Below are positions 8,922-15,691 of a stretch of 64,000 nt of DNA, piece by piece; the stretch's first letter is position 1, and each line of letters begins with the position of its first letter. The notes below the pieces were generated by a model. The model searched no databases, had not been told where the DNA came from, and saw only the letters and a list, made by a program, of their open reading frames with translations. Source of the DNA: JACPPO01 sp965262505 (GTDB lineage: Bacteria; Acidobacteriota; Vicinamibacteria; Vicinamibacterales; UBA2999); the NCBI GenBank assembly GCA_965262505.1, contig CBDHFM010000023.1, positions 1-64,000 of the forward strand, written 5' to 3'. Position numbers and translations under genes: made by a program.

Positions 8922-9692
8922 ATGCCGACATGCTTTGTGATTCAGCCGTTCAACTCCAAGTTCGACAAGAGATACCGGGACGTCTACAAGCCTGCTCTGG
9001 AGAAGGCTGGACTCGATCCCTATCGCGTCGATCAGGATCCCAGCACCGAAGGGGTCATGGACTCCATAGAACAGCAGATCCGCGACGCGACGATCTGTCT
9101 CGCCGACATCACGACCGACAATCCTAACGTGTGGTATGAACTCGGGTACGCATTTGCAGCGGGCCGTTCCGTAGTCATGGTTTGCTCGAGCGAACGTGAA
9201 GGCAAACTCCCCTTCGATGTTCAGCATCAGACCGTCATCAAGTACGAGCCGGAATCGGAGAGCGACTTCGTCAAACTCGGCGAGGAGATCTCGACGCGGG
9301 CGAAGGCACTCGTCAAGAAGAATGCTGTAAGAGAGGTCGTCGAAGCGCAACAGGTGGCCCCAACAGGCGGCCTGAGTCAAACGGAGATTTCCGTACTCGC
9401 CATCGCGGCCGCCGAGACGGCCATACCAGGGAAGCCGGCAAGTGCTTGGTCCCTTCGTCATGACGCCGAACGCGCGGGTCTAACCGGTATCGGTTTTGGA
9501 GTGGCGCTCCGCAGTCTTCAGCGAAGGCGGTTCGTAGATTTCGTCAGGTACGAGGATGAGGATGGCGAGTACGATGCCGTCGACGTCACCGACGGTGCGT
9601 GGACCTGGATTGACAGCAACGATTCGCTATTCTCGCTGTTCCGCGAAAAAAAGGCCGTCCCCGAACTCACCGAAGACGATATCCCATTCTAA
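8922..9692 (+). CDS. TIR/nucleoside-deoxyribosyltransferase-like protein
   Basis: Residues 1-90 read CFVIQPF, KRYRDVYKPALEKAGLDPYR, IEQQIRDATICLADIT, then NPNVWYELGYAFAAGRSVVM. This is the Rossmann-like fold shared by nucleoside 2-deoxyribosyltransferases and bacterial TIR-like NADases, and the Glu of WYELG sits where the catalytic Glu is. The C-terminal part (about 150-256) looks like a winged helix plus an acidic tail. Proteins of this type often serve as effectors of anti-phage systems. No sensor gene is adjacent. A near-consensus ribosome binding site (AACGGAGGA) precedes the ATG. Confidence 0.65.
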   Translation: MPTCFVIQPFNSKFDKRYRDVYKPALEKAGLDPYRVDQDPSTEGVMDSIEQQIRDATICLADITTDNPNVWYELGYAFAAGRSVVMVCSSEREGKLPFDVQHQTVIKYEPESESDFVKLGEEISTRAKALVKKNAVREVVEAQQVAPTGGLSQTEISVLAIAAAETAIPGKPASAWSLRHDAERAGLTGIGFGVALRSLQRRRFVDFVRYEDEDGEYDAVDVTDGAWTWIDSNDSLFSLFREKKAVPELTEDDIPF

Positions 9693-9739
9693 CGGACTGC
9701 CGTTGAGAACGCAGCTTCACCACAATCGGTTTCTACGGC

Positions 9740-10260
9740 GGACAGCTGGACCATGGCCCGACGGGTCGTGGCAAAAGTCGAGCATCACGCGGTCGAGCTG
9801 TTCCCGCGCGTTGGTTTCATCGCGACCAATCTCCAGATCCCGAATCGCGCGGATGCCCTGCGCGGCGCACCGCCCAGGTGAGGCCGGCGCCATAGCTGCC
9901 GGTGCCTTCGACGCCGAACGCTTTGCCCCGCCCGTGCGTGTTCTACAACAAGCGCGGCACGGCGGAGCAATGGATCAAAGAAGGCAAACAGGCGACCACT
10001 GGACGCGGCTGTCGTGCCATCGGTTCCGGGCGAACGAGGTGCGCCTGCAACTGAGTGTCCTGGCGTACAACCTGGGTAACCTCTCACGCAGACTGATCCT
10101 GCCGCCGTGAATCAAGCGCTGGTCCCTCACGAGTCTCCAGCAGCGGCTGGTGAAACACGCCAGGTACTACTGGCTCCTGCGGGCGGAAGGGCAGCTGGCC
10201 CAGCGGCTGTTCGGCGACATGTTGCGGCGGATATGGGCGCTGCCGGTGCCGGCAGATTGA
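9740..10260 (+). pseudogene. IS1380-family transposase C-terminus (remnant)
   Basis: Scattered frames give VVAKVEHHAVELFPRVGFIA then TNLQ, FYNKRGTAEQWIKEGKQA, and SCHRFRANEVRLQLSVLAYN then LGNLSRR. In this order they form the C-terminal third of IS1380-type DDE transposases. Several frameshifts and one gap interrupt it, and the N-terminal two thirds are missing. Confidence 0.75.
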
Positions 10261-10441
10261 CGCGGCACGCGCAGTGCAGCCCTCTTGGCGAAGAAGGGAC
10301 ACACGTCGGGAGCGGTGACTGTAGAATGCCTGAACGTAGCGACTTCAGTGGGTCACACGGCCGCCCGAACTGCGCTGACGGCCTCTGAAGCGGGACGATG
10401 CTGTGACGGAAACGAGTTTCGTGCGCTGGGCGGCCTTCGGG

Positions 10442-10490
10442 TGAATAAAGGGGTCATCTGGAGCAGACAAAACGGAAATCTCAGTCTAAA
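10442..10490 (+). repeat. Short repeat shared with 52829-52872
   Basis: ATAAAGGGG, CATC, and a GGAAATC-CAGT block occur in the same order and spacing here and just upstream of the second TonB receptor start. Because this copy follows the IS1380 remnant, it may be the terminal region of that element. Confidence 0.45.
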
Positions 10491-10553
10491 GCCAGCCCCA
10501 CGACCGAACCGGTTGACTCAGTTCGTGCGCGACTGCAACAAGGGAGACACGTC

Positions 10554-10673
10554 ATGGGAGACAAAGGTGGTCAGAAGGACAAGAACAAGGGCCAGAAGCA
10601 GAAGGTCGCCAAGGCCGCAGCGGAGCAGAAGAAGAAACGGGATAAGCAAGTTAATAGCAATCGACACACGTAA
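10554..10673 (+). CDS. Lysine-rich microprotein, 39 aa
   Basis: MGDKGGQKDKNKGQKQKVAK continues as AAAEQKKKRDKQVNSNRHT before a TAA stop. AAGGGAG lies at the right distance for a ribosome binding site. Short proteins of the MGDKG-K-rich type are common and conserved in bacteria but uncharacterised. It precedes the gene at 10685 by 11 bases, so the two probably form an operon. Confidence 0.6.
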   Translation: MGDKGGQKDKNKGQKQKVAKAAAEQKKKRDKQVNSNRHT

Positions 10674-10684
10674 GGGATATTCGG

Positions 10685-11167
10685 ATGGACTTTGGTGGAG
10701 AGGCCAAGAAAGCGTTCGACGCGTTTGACTTAGATACTCGCCGTCACGCAAGCAAGGTTCTCGAGTTCCTGTCGGCTGGGTTTACCATCACCTGGTTTGG
10801 AACAGCAACTAATCAGAAAGTATGGATAGCGCTTCTCAAGCCGCACGACAATGTCGCTGAGTATTTCAACCTCCAAAAGGAATACGTGCTTATCGGCCAC
10901 ACCTTTCCCGCCGATTTCCAGCAGCGAACCCTGCTAGCTCGTCCTCCTGACAAGATCGCTTTCCGAATTGATACCAGAATTCGATTTGTCGCGTCTGGGG
11001 CTCCGATGATGCGGGCAGTGTGCGCCGCATGGGCTGCCGAGCATCGAATGTCGATATTTCCACTTGATCTGTCTCAAGATCTCCCGGAGAAGAATCAGTC
11101 CGCCGCTTTGTATAAGACTTTGTCGGAGTCACTGTGGCTACGTGATGTGTTTGATGATCCGGAGCCA
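10685..11167 (+). pseudogene. N-terminal 160 residues of a truncated protein
   Basis: The frame is well formed from MDFGGEAKKAFDAFDLDTRR to SLWLRDVFDDPEPV. It is cut where the IS21 istB fragment begins. The final motif is reminiscent of the linker before the NTPase domain in large STAND-type ATPases, many of which are defence proteins, but no NTPase motif survives here. Function unknown. Confidence 0.45.
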
Positions 11168-11670
11168 GTGACCTGGCCCGCTCGGAGTATCTCGACCGGC
11201 GAGAGAACGTGTTGGCGTTGGGCAACTCCGGCACGGGCAAGACGCATCTCGCGCTCGCGTTGGGGCTGGCCGCCTGTCAGAAAGGCTATCGGGTGCGCTT
11301 CACCACCGCCGCCGCACTGGTGAACGAGCTACTCGAGGCGCGGGATGACAAGCGCCTGCTGCGTTTTCAGAAGCAGCTCGCCAAGCAGGATCTGTTGATC
11401 GTCGACGAGCTCGGCTATGTGCCGTTGTCGAAGACCGGCGCCGAGCTGCTCTTCGAGATCTTCTCCCAGCGCTACGAGCAAGCGTCGACGCTCGTGACCT
11501 CGAATCTGCCCTTCAACGAATGGACCGAGGTCTTCGGGTCCGAACGGCTGACCGGCGCGCTGCTCGATCGACTGACCCACCACGTCCACATCCTGGAGCT
11601 GAACGGCGAGAGCTATCGCCTCGAACACAGCAAGAAAGCCCGCCAGCCCGCGACCACCCCGGCGTCCTGA
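11168..11670 (+). pseudogene. istB: IstB helper ATPase of an IS21 element (5'-truncated)
   Basis: From about 11168 the reading is SEYLDRRENVLALGNSGTGK then THLALALGLA (Walker A), DLLIVDELGYVPLSKTGAEL (Walker B), and STLVTSNLPFNEW (sensor). It ends with RLTHHVHILELNGESYRLEH. IstB is normally about 250 residues; about the first 80 are missing, and istA is absent. A large deletion joined this fragment to the gene at 10685. Confidence 0.8.
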
Positions 11671-11809
11671 CGTCCCCTCCGCACGGCCGCGTTCCGCCAC
11701 TCCACCCAACTGCCTAATGGTCTAGTTTTCCTCCGCCACGGTGGTCTAATTTTGGGGATTATACATAAAGGTTGACAAAGCGGCCAGGATTCGGTAGACT
11801 GTTTCCATC

Positions 11810-12784
11810 ATGACGAAGCGGAAAAAAGCACCCGGAAAGAGTCACCGCGAAGGCCTCTCCCTCATCGAACTGATGAACATGTTCCCGACCGAGGACGCCG
11901 CGACCAGCTGGTTCGAGGATGTGCTCTGGCACGGCGAGCGGTGTTGCGGGCACTGCGGCAGCGTCACGACCTGCACGGCGTCTCACGCCAAGATGCCGTA
12001 CTGGTGCTCGGACTGCCGGAGCTACTTCAGCATCCGCACGGGGACGGCGATGCAATGCTCGAAAGTCTCGCTCAGGAAGTGGGCCATTGCCATCTACCTC
12101 TGCCTCACCAGCCTCAAGAGCGTGTCGAGCATGAAGCTCCACCGGGATCTCAAGGTCACGCAGAAGACCGCTTGGTTCATGCTGCACCGCATCCGCGAGG
12201 CGTGGTCGGTTCAGCTCCCAGGTGGGTTCGCTGGCCCCGTGGAAGCCGATGAGACGTTCGTGGGCGGCCGAGCCAAAAACATGCACGCCGCGAAGCGGAA
12301 GCAGCTCACCGGGCGTGGCGGGGCTGACAAGACCGCCGTGGTCGGGGTCAAGGACAGAGCGACTGGCCGTGTGCGGGCTGAGGTGGTCGAGCACGTCGAT
12401 GGGCCGACCCTGACGGGCTTCGTCGAGGGCCACGCCGCCCCGGAGGCGATCGTCTACACCGATGAGGCCACGGCGTACAACACCCTCACCAACCGGCACG
12501 CGGTCAAGCACGGCGTCGGCGAGTGGGTCCGCGACCAGATCCACATCAACGGCATGGAGTCGTTCTGGTCGATGCTCAAGCGGGCGCACATGGGGACGTT
12601 CCACAAGCTGAGCCCCAAGCACCTGGACCGCTACGTTCAGGAGTTCGCCGGGAAGCACAACATGCGGAACTCAGGCACGCTGGCGCAGATGCGGGCGACG
12701 ACCGCGCGGCTTGTCGGCCGGAACCTGCTCTACCGGAACCTCGTAGCCGACAACGGGCTCAGCTCTGGGGCTCGGCGGTCGTAG
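11810..12784 (+). CDS. IS1595-family transposase
   Basis: The 324-residue protein has an N-terminal zinc ribbon (CCGHCGS ... YWCSDCRSYFSIRTG) and a DDE/ISXO2-like core. The core contains VEADETFVGGRAKN (Asp), AIVYTDEATAY (Asp), and NGMESFWSMLKRAHMGTFHK (Glu/Asn region). The length is normal for the family, and there are no frameshifts. Confidence 0.92.
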   Translation: MTKRKKAPGKSHREGLSLIELMNMFPTEDAATSWFEDVLWHGERCCGHCGSVTTCTASHAKMPYWCSDCRSYFSIRTGTAMQCSKVSLRKWAIAIYLCLTSLKSVSSMKLHRDLKVTQKTAWFMLHRIREAWSVQLPGGFAGPVEADETFVGGRAKNMHAAKRKQLTGRGGADKTAVVGVKDRATGRVRAEVVEHVDGPTLTGFVEGHAAPEAIVYTDEATAYNTLTNRHAVKHGVGEWVRDQIHINGMESFWSMLKRAHMGTFHKLSPKHLDRYVQEFAGKHNMRNSGTLAQMRATTARLVGRNLLYRNLVADNGLSSGARRS

Positions 12785-12867
12785 CGGCGTCACACGCCTG
12801 AACAACGCACGGGCCAGCGTCTCCGGCGTGGCCCCCTTGAGATCGCGATTCGGGTCGAGCATCGGCT

Positions 12868-13251
12868 TCATCGTGGCACTCCAAGGTGGCGGTCGATGAC
12901 GTTGACGAGGTGAGCCTCCAAAGATGTGAACCGCTCATCAAGTTTCTTCTCGATGCGCTTTTCGGAGTTCCTGGCCAGCGTTTCCTGCCTCTCGGCAAAC
13001 ACCTGGATATTTCTCGCAAGAGTATCGATTCCCCCTTCCATGCGATCGAACTTCTGGTCAAGGGCTTTGAACTGCCCATTCAGTTCAGCGATGTCGGCAC
13101 GCATATCACCTTGCCGCCAGCCGAACTTCTCGTCAAGCCTCTCGGCTATCGCATCGGCCAGTTTTGCTGCGAACTTTGGGTCGTCGGCCATTATCACCGC
13201 CAGCCTTTGAAGGTCGTGTTCACCGAGCGGTTCCGTGTTATGATCGGACAT
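12868..13251 (-). CDS. Coiled-coil passenger protein, 127 aa
   Basis: A GGAGGAAAGG ribosome binding site fixes the start at MSDHNTEPLGEHDLQRL. The N-terminus resembles a small helical domain (LAVIMADDPKFAAKLADAIA). The remainder is a heptad-rich coiled coil (IAELNGQFKALDQKFDRMEG) with no membrane segment. It lies inside the IS1595 transposon next to the transposase. It could be a DNA-binding or transposition accessory protein; function unknown. Confidence 0.6.
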   Translation of the reverse strand: MSDHNTEPLGEHDLQRLAVIMADDPKFAAKLADAIAERLDEKFGWRQGDMRADIAELNGQFKALDQKFDRMEGGIDTLARNIQVFAERQETLARNSEKRIEKKLDERFTSLEAHLVNVIDRHLGVPR

Positions 13252-13327
13252 ACCTTTCCTCCGTTGACATGTGGGTTTGGTTCTCCGCCCCGGCAGCAAC
13301 CGGGGCGTTTCGCTGTACGGCTCTAGT

Positions 13328-13888
13328 CTACCACCCGAAGGTCCGCCCGACCTGCACACGGTTGGGTGAAGCGCTGATCGTCAGGTCGCGCACCACCGGC
13401 ATGTCCGACCAGAGGATCGCTCCCACGATCCCGGTCCCAATCAGACCGAACGATGAAATGAGAATTCCCTTCCGCCAGCGTTTCTGTCCATCCGCCGTGC
13501 CGCGTACGAGATCCGCAACGTACCGTTCATCGCTGTCCATTATTGCGTACTGCCGCGTCTCGGACTCCGACCGCCCACTGTAATTACTCACGGCTCGAAT
13601 ACTGGCGGTGAAGTCGATGCTGCAGGTTCCATTGTCATCGAACGGGACCAGATCCTTGCCTGAAATGGTGCCCCTGTAGCCTCCAGCGTTGAACGTGACC
13701 GCATCCCCGAGCGTTCCGACCGCACCGCATTCTCTGGAATAGATCAACAGCCCACCGCCAGCACCGACAAGGCCCATCCACGAGGCTATTCGAGTTTGCG
13801 AGCGTTGCGTCGGTAGTGGTGATTGTGCGTACGCTGACGCAGCGGTGAGCAGAAGTAATCCGAGAACGAGGTAGGCGATGTGGCGCAC
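13328..13888 (-). CDS. Exported passenger protein with C-terminal membrane segment
   Basis: A signal peptide is clear (MRHIAYLVLGLLLLTAASAY, likely cleavage after YAQ). A second hydrophobic stretch (about residues 145-160, GILISSFGLIGTGIVGAILW) lies near the C-terminus. The middle has two Cys and many polar residues. It is a passenger of the IS1595 transposon. Its upstream DNA is homologous to that of the gene at 51418-51876. Function unknown. Confidence 0.6.
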   Translation of the reverse strand: MRHIAYLVLGLLLLTAASAYAQSPLPTQRSQTRIASWMGLVGAGGGLLIYSRECGAVGTLGDAVTFNAGGYRGTISGKDLVPFDDNGTCSIDFTASIRAVSNYSGRSESETRQYAIMDSDERYVADLVRGTADGQKRWRKGILISSFGLIGTGIVGAILWSDMPVVRDLTISASPNRVQVGRTFGW

Positions 13889-14110
13889 GTGTGTCTCCTT
13901 GGCCCCGACCGGAAATGGTCACCGGGCCGTGTTGCCACACCAGCACGTACGTAGACGGGCTCCCGCGTATTCCCCAGGGTAGGGTGTTCTATTCAGCGGG
14001 CGGCCCAGTGTCGGACCGCACATGCTGGCGTGGCGAGGGAAGGGTAGATCAGGCTGGCGGGCGAGTCAACCTTTATGTATAATCCCCCTAATTTTGCTCC
14101 GCCCTTGACA

Positions 14111-14144
14111 ATTCAGCATGTGTCGGAAACGGTCGTTTGCGACA
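14111..14144 (-). mobile_element. Resolvase-start/palindrome unit (copy b)
   Basis: The 24-bp near-palindrome at 14121-14144 (half-sites TGTCGCAAAC and GTTTCCGACA read on minus) is followed by ATGCTGA, the first codons of the resolvase. After that the IS21 end interrupts it. Only about 10 bases of the gene are left. Confidence 0.6.
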
Positions 14145-14333
14145 CTTCCGAGCGGCATCACGGTCCAGAGCGCTCCGATTCAAGGGGCGAGGACCGTCTC
14201 GCCTTGCTCGCGTCGACGGGAGAGACGTCGACGACCGCCTTCGCGCCGGCGCCGGTCGTCTGGCGAGGTCCTGCGCCCTAGGATTTTCTTGGACACTTGA
14301 TTGCGAGAGAGTACTCGCAGGAGGCGTGTCGAG

Positions 14334-14714
14334 ATGGGGAAACCAGATCAAGAATCGGCGGCGGCGGAGGAAGCCCGAAGGGCGACCGGAGACGCCGCCG
14401 GGCGCGGCCGTGGGGGACGGTTGTCAGCCCGGCGCAAGCGCGAGACGGTGCTGCGTCTGCTGCGCGGAGAGGATCTCGAGTCCGTGTCGCGGGAGCTGGG
14501 GATCACGGCGGCGCGGGCCGCGCAGTGGCGGGATCAGTTTCTGGCCGCGGGCCAGGCCAGCCTGAAGAGCCGGGCGCCGGACGCCTGGGACGAGGCGAAT
14601 CGTCGGCTGCAAGCCAAGATCGGTGAACGACTGATGGAGAACGAACTGCTCTACGCGAAGGTGGACCAGTTGGAGGTGGGCGGCCCTTTGGCCCGACGGA
14701 GGTCGAGGCGATGA
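14334..14714 (+). CDS. IS3 transposase OrfA (HTH)
   Basis: A basic helix-turn-helix protein: RRKRETVLRLLRGEDLESVS then RELGITAARAAQWRDQF. A leucine-zipper-like C-terminus (ERLMENELLYAKVDQLE) follows. I took the ATG at 14334. Its stop overlaps the start of orfB. Confidence 0.8.
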   Translation: MGKPDQESAAAEEARRATGDAAGRGRGGRLSARRKRETVLRLLRGEDLESVSRELGITAARAAQWRDQFLAAGQASLKSRAPDAWDEANRRLQAKIGERLMENELLYAKVDQLEVGGPLARRRSRR

Positions 14715-15604
14715 AGGACGCCCACTCGATCTCCACGCGGCGGGCGTATGGCGTGCAGCGGGTCTGCCGCGTGTGGCACCGCGCCCGCTCTAGCGTGTAT
14801 GCGCGGCGGCAGGCGACAACGTCCCGGGCGCCGTGTCGGCGGCGTGGGCCGGTGGGCGCCGCCCCGGACGACGTGCTGGCCGGCCACATCCGCCGACTGC
14901 TCGAAGCCTCGCCCTTTCACGGCGAAGGGTACCGGAAAGCCTGGGCGAAGCTCCGGGTCGCGGGGATCCGCACCTCGCTGGAACGGGTGCGTCGGTTGAT
15001 GCGGGAGCACGACCTCCAGGCCCCGCACCGCGTGGGCCACGCGCACGGCCCGAAGGCGCACGACGGCACGATCACCACCGCGGCCCCCGATGTGATGTGG
15101 GGCACGGACATGACGGCCACAGTGACCGTGGGCGAGGGCGCGGCCTTCGTCTTCGTGGCCGTCGATCACTGCACGACCGAGTGCATCGGCCTGCATGCGG
15201 CCAAGCGCGGGACCCGATTTGAGGCCCTGGAGCCGATCCGCCAGGGCGTCCGCGCCCGCTTCGGCACGATTGGCGAGGGCGTCGCCCGCGGGCTGCGTCT
15301 TCGGCACGACCACGGGTCGAACTCTCTGGCTGACGACTTTCAACAGGAGGTGGCGTTCTTCGGCATCGAGAGCTCGCCGAGTTTCGTGCGGGAGCCCGAA
15401 GGCAACGGCGTCGCGGAACGCTTCATCCGCACGCTGAAGGAGAATTTGTTGTGGGTGCGGAGTTTCGACACCATCGAGGAGCTCCGCCTGGCCTTACTCG
15501 AGTTTAAGCGGACGTACAACGAGCAGTGGATGCTAGAGAAGTACCACTATCAAAGCCCCGCTCAGGTGCGACGTGACTTCGTCGGGCTGGACGCGGCAGC
15601 ATAG
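14711..15604 (+). CDS. IS3 transposase OrfB (DDE integrase core)
   Basis: The N-terminal HTH_21 segment FHGEGYRKAWAKLRVAGIRT leads to an rve-type core. Catalytic residues are visible in MWGTDMTATV (Asp), LRHDHGS (Asp) and GNGVAERFIRTLKENLLW (Glu). The C-terminus EEYNEQW-type motif appears as FKRTYNEQWMLEKYHYQSPA. It is full length at 297 residues, and overlaps orfA by 4 bases, which is compatible with coupling. Confidence 0.88.
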   Translation: MKDAHSISTRRAYGVQRVCRVWHRARSSVYARRQATTSRAPCRRRGPVGAAPDDVLAGHIRRLLEASPFHGEGYRKAWAKLRVAGIRTSLERVRRLMREHDLQAPHRVGHAHGPKAHDGTITTAAPDVMWGTDMTATVTVGEGAAFVFVAVDHCTTECIGLHAAKRGTRFEALEPIRQGVRARFGTIGEGVARGLRLRHDHGSNSLADDFQQEVAFFGIESSPSFVREPEGNGVAERFIRTLKENLLWVRSFDTIEELRLALLEFKRTYNEQWMLEKYHYQSPAQVRRDFVGLDAAA

Positions 15605-15691
15605 ATGCGAATACCGTCAAACCACTGTCCAAGAACCCTGGGGCGCTACAGAGTAGAATTGCTCGGAGAGGGGACGCCCGCATGAAAAACC

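Larger units (their letters stand above)
11754..14087 (+). mobile_element. IS1595-family transposon with passenger genes
   Basis: Perfect 23-bp terminal inverted repeats lie at 11754-11776 and 14065-14087; the left one is GGGG then ATTATACATAAAGGTTGAC. An exact 8-bp direct repeat CTAATTTT flanks them (11746-11753 and 14088-14095). Eight-bp target duplications are the IS1595 hallmark. Besides the transposase, the 2.3-kb element carries two minus-strand passenger genes. IR, target duplication and open frames are all intact, so it looks recent and possibly mobile. Confidence 0.92.
11671..14110 (+). mobile_element. IS21-family right end, split by IS1595
   Basis: The sequence 11671-11753 continues after the IS1595 insertion at 14088-14110 and ends with GCTCCGCCCTTGACA. 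Read inward this is TGTCAAGGGCGGAGC. The repeats TGGTCTAGTTTTCCTCCGCC and TGGTCTAATTTTGCTCCGCC are the multiple terminal repeats expected of IS21. The IS21 end abuts resolvase/palindrome copy (b), just inside its ATG. Confidence 0.65.
14273..15646 (+). mobile_element. IS3-family insertion sequence
   Basis: Imperfect terminal inverted repeats lie at 14273-14295 (GCGCCCTAGG then TTTTCTTGGACA) and 15626-15646 (TGTCCAAGAACCCTGGGGCG). Between them are the two overlapping frames typical of IS3. It lies immediately upstream of the first TonB receptor. Confidence 0.75.

Noticed and set aside
11759..12658. A 299-residue minus-strand frame
   Set aside because: It is antisense to the IS1595 transposase and covers its terminal repeat.
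14065..14087. TTTATGTATAAT as a further dif-like arm
   Set aside because: It is part of the perfect terminal inverted repeat of the IS1595 transposon.
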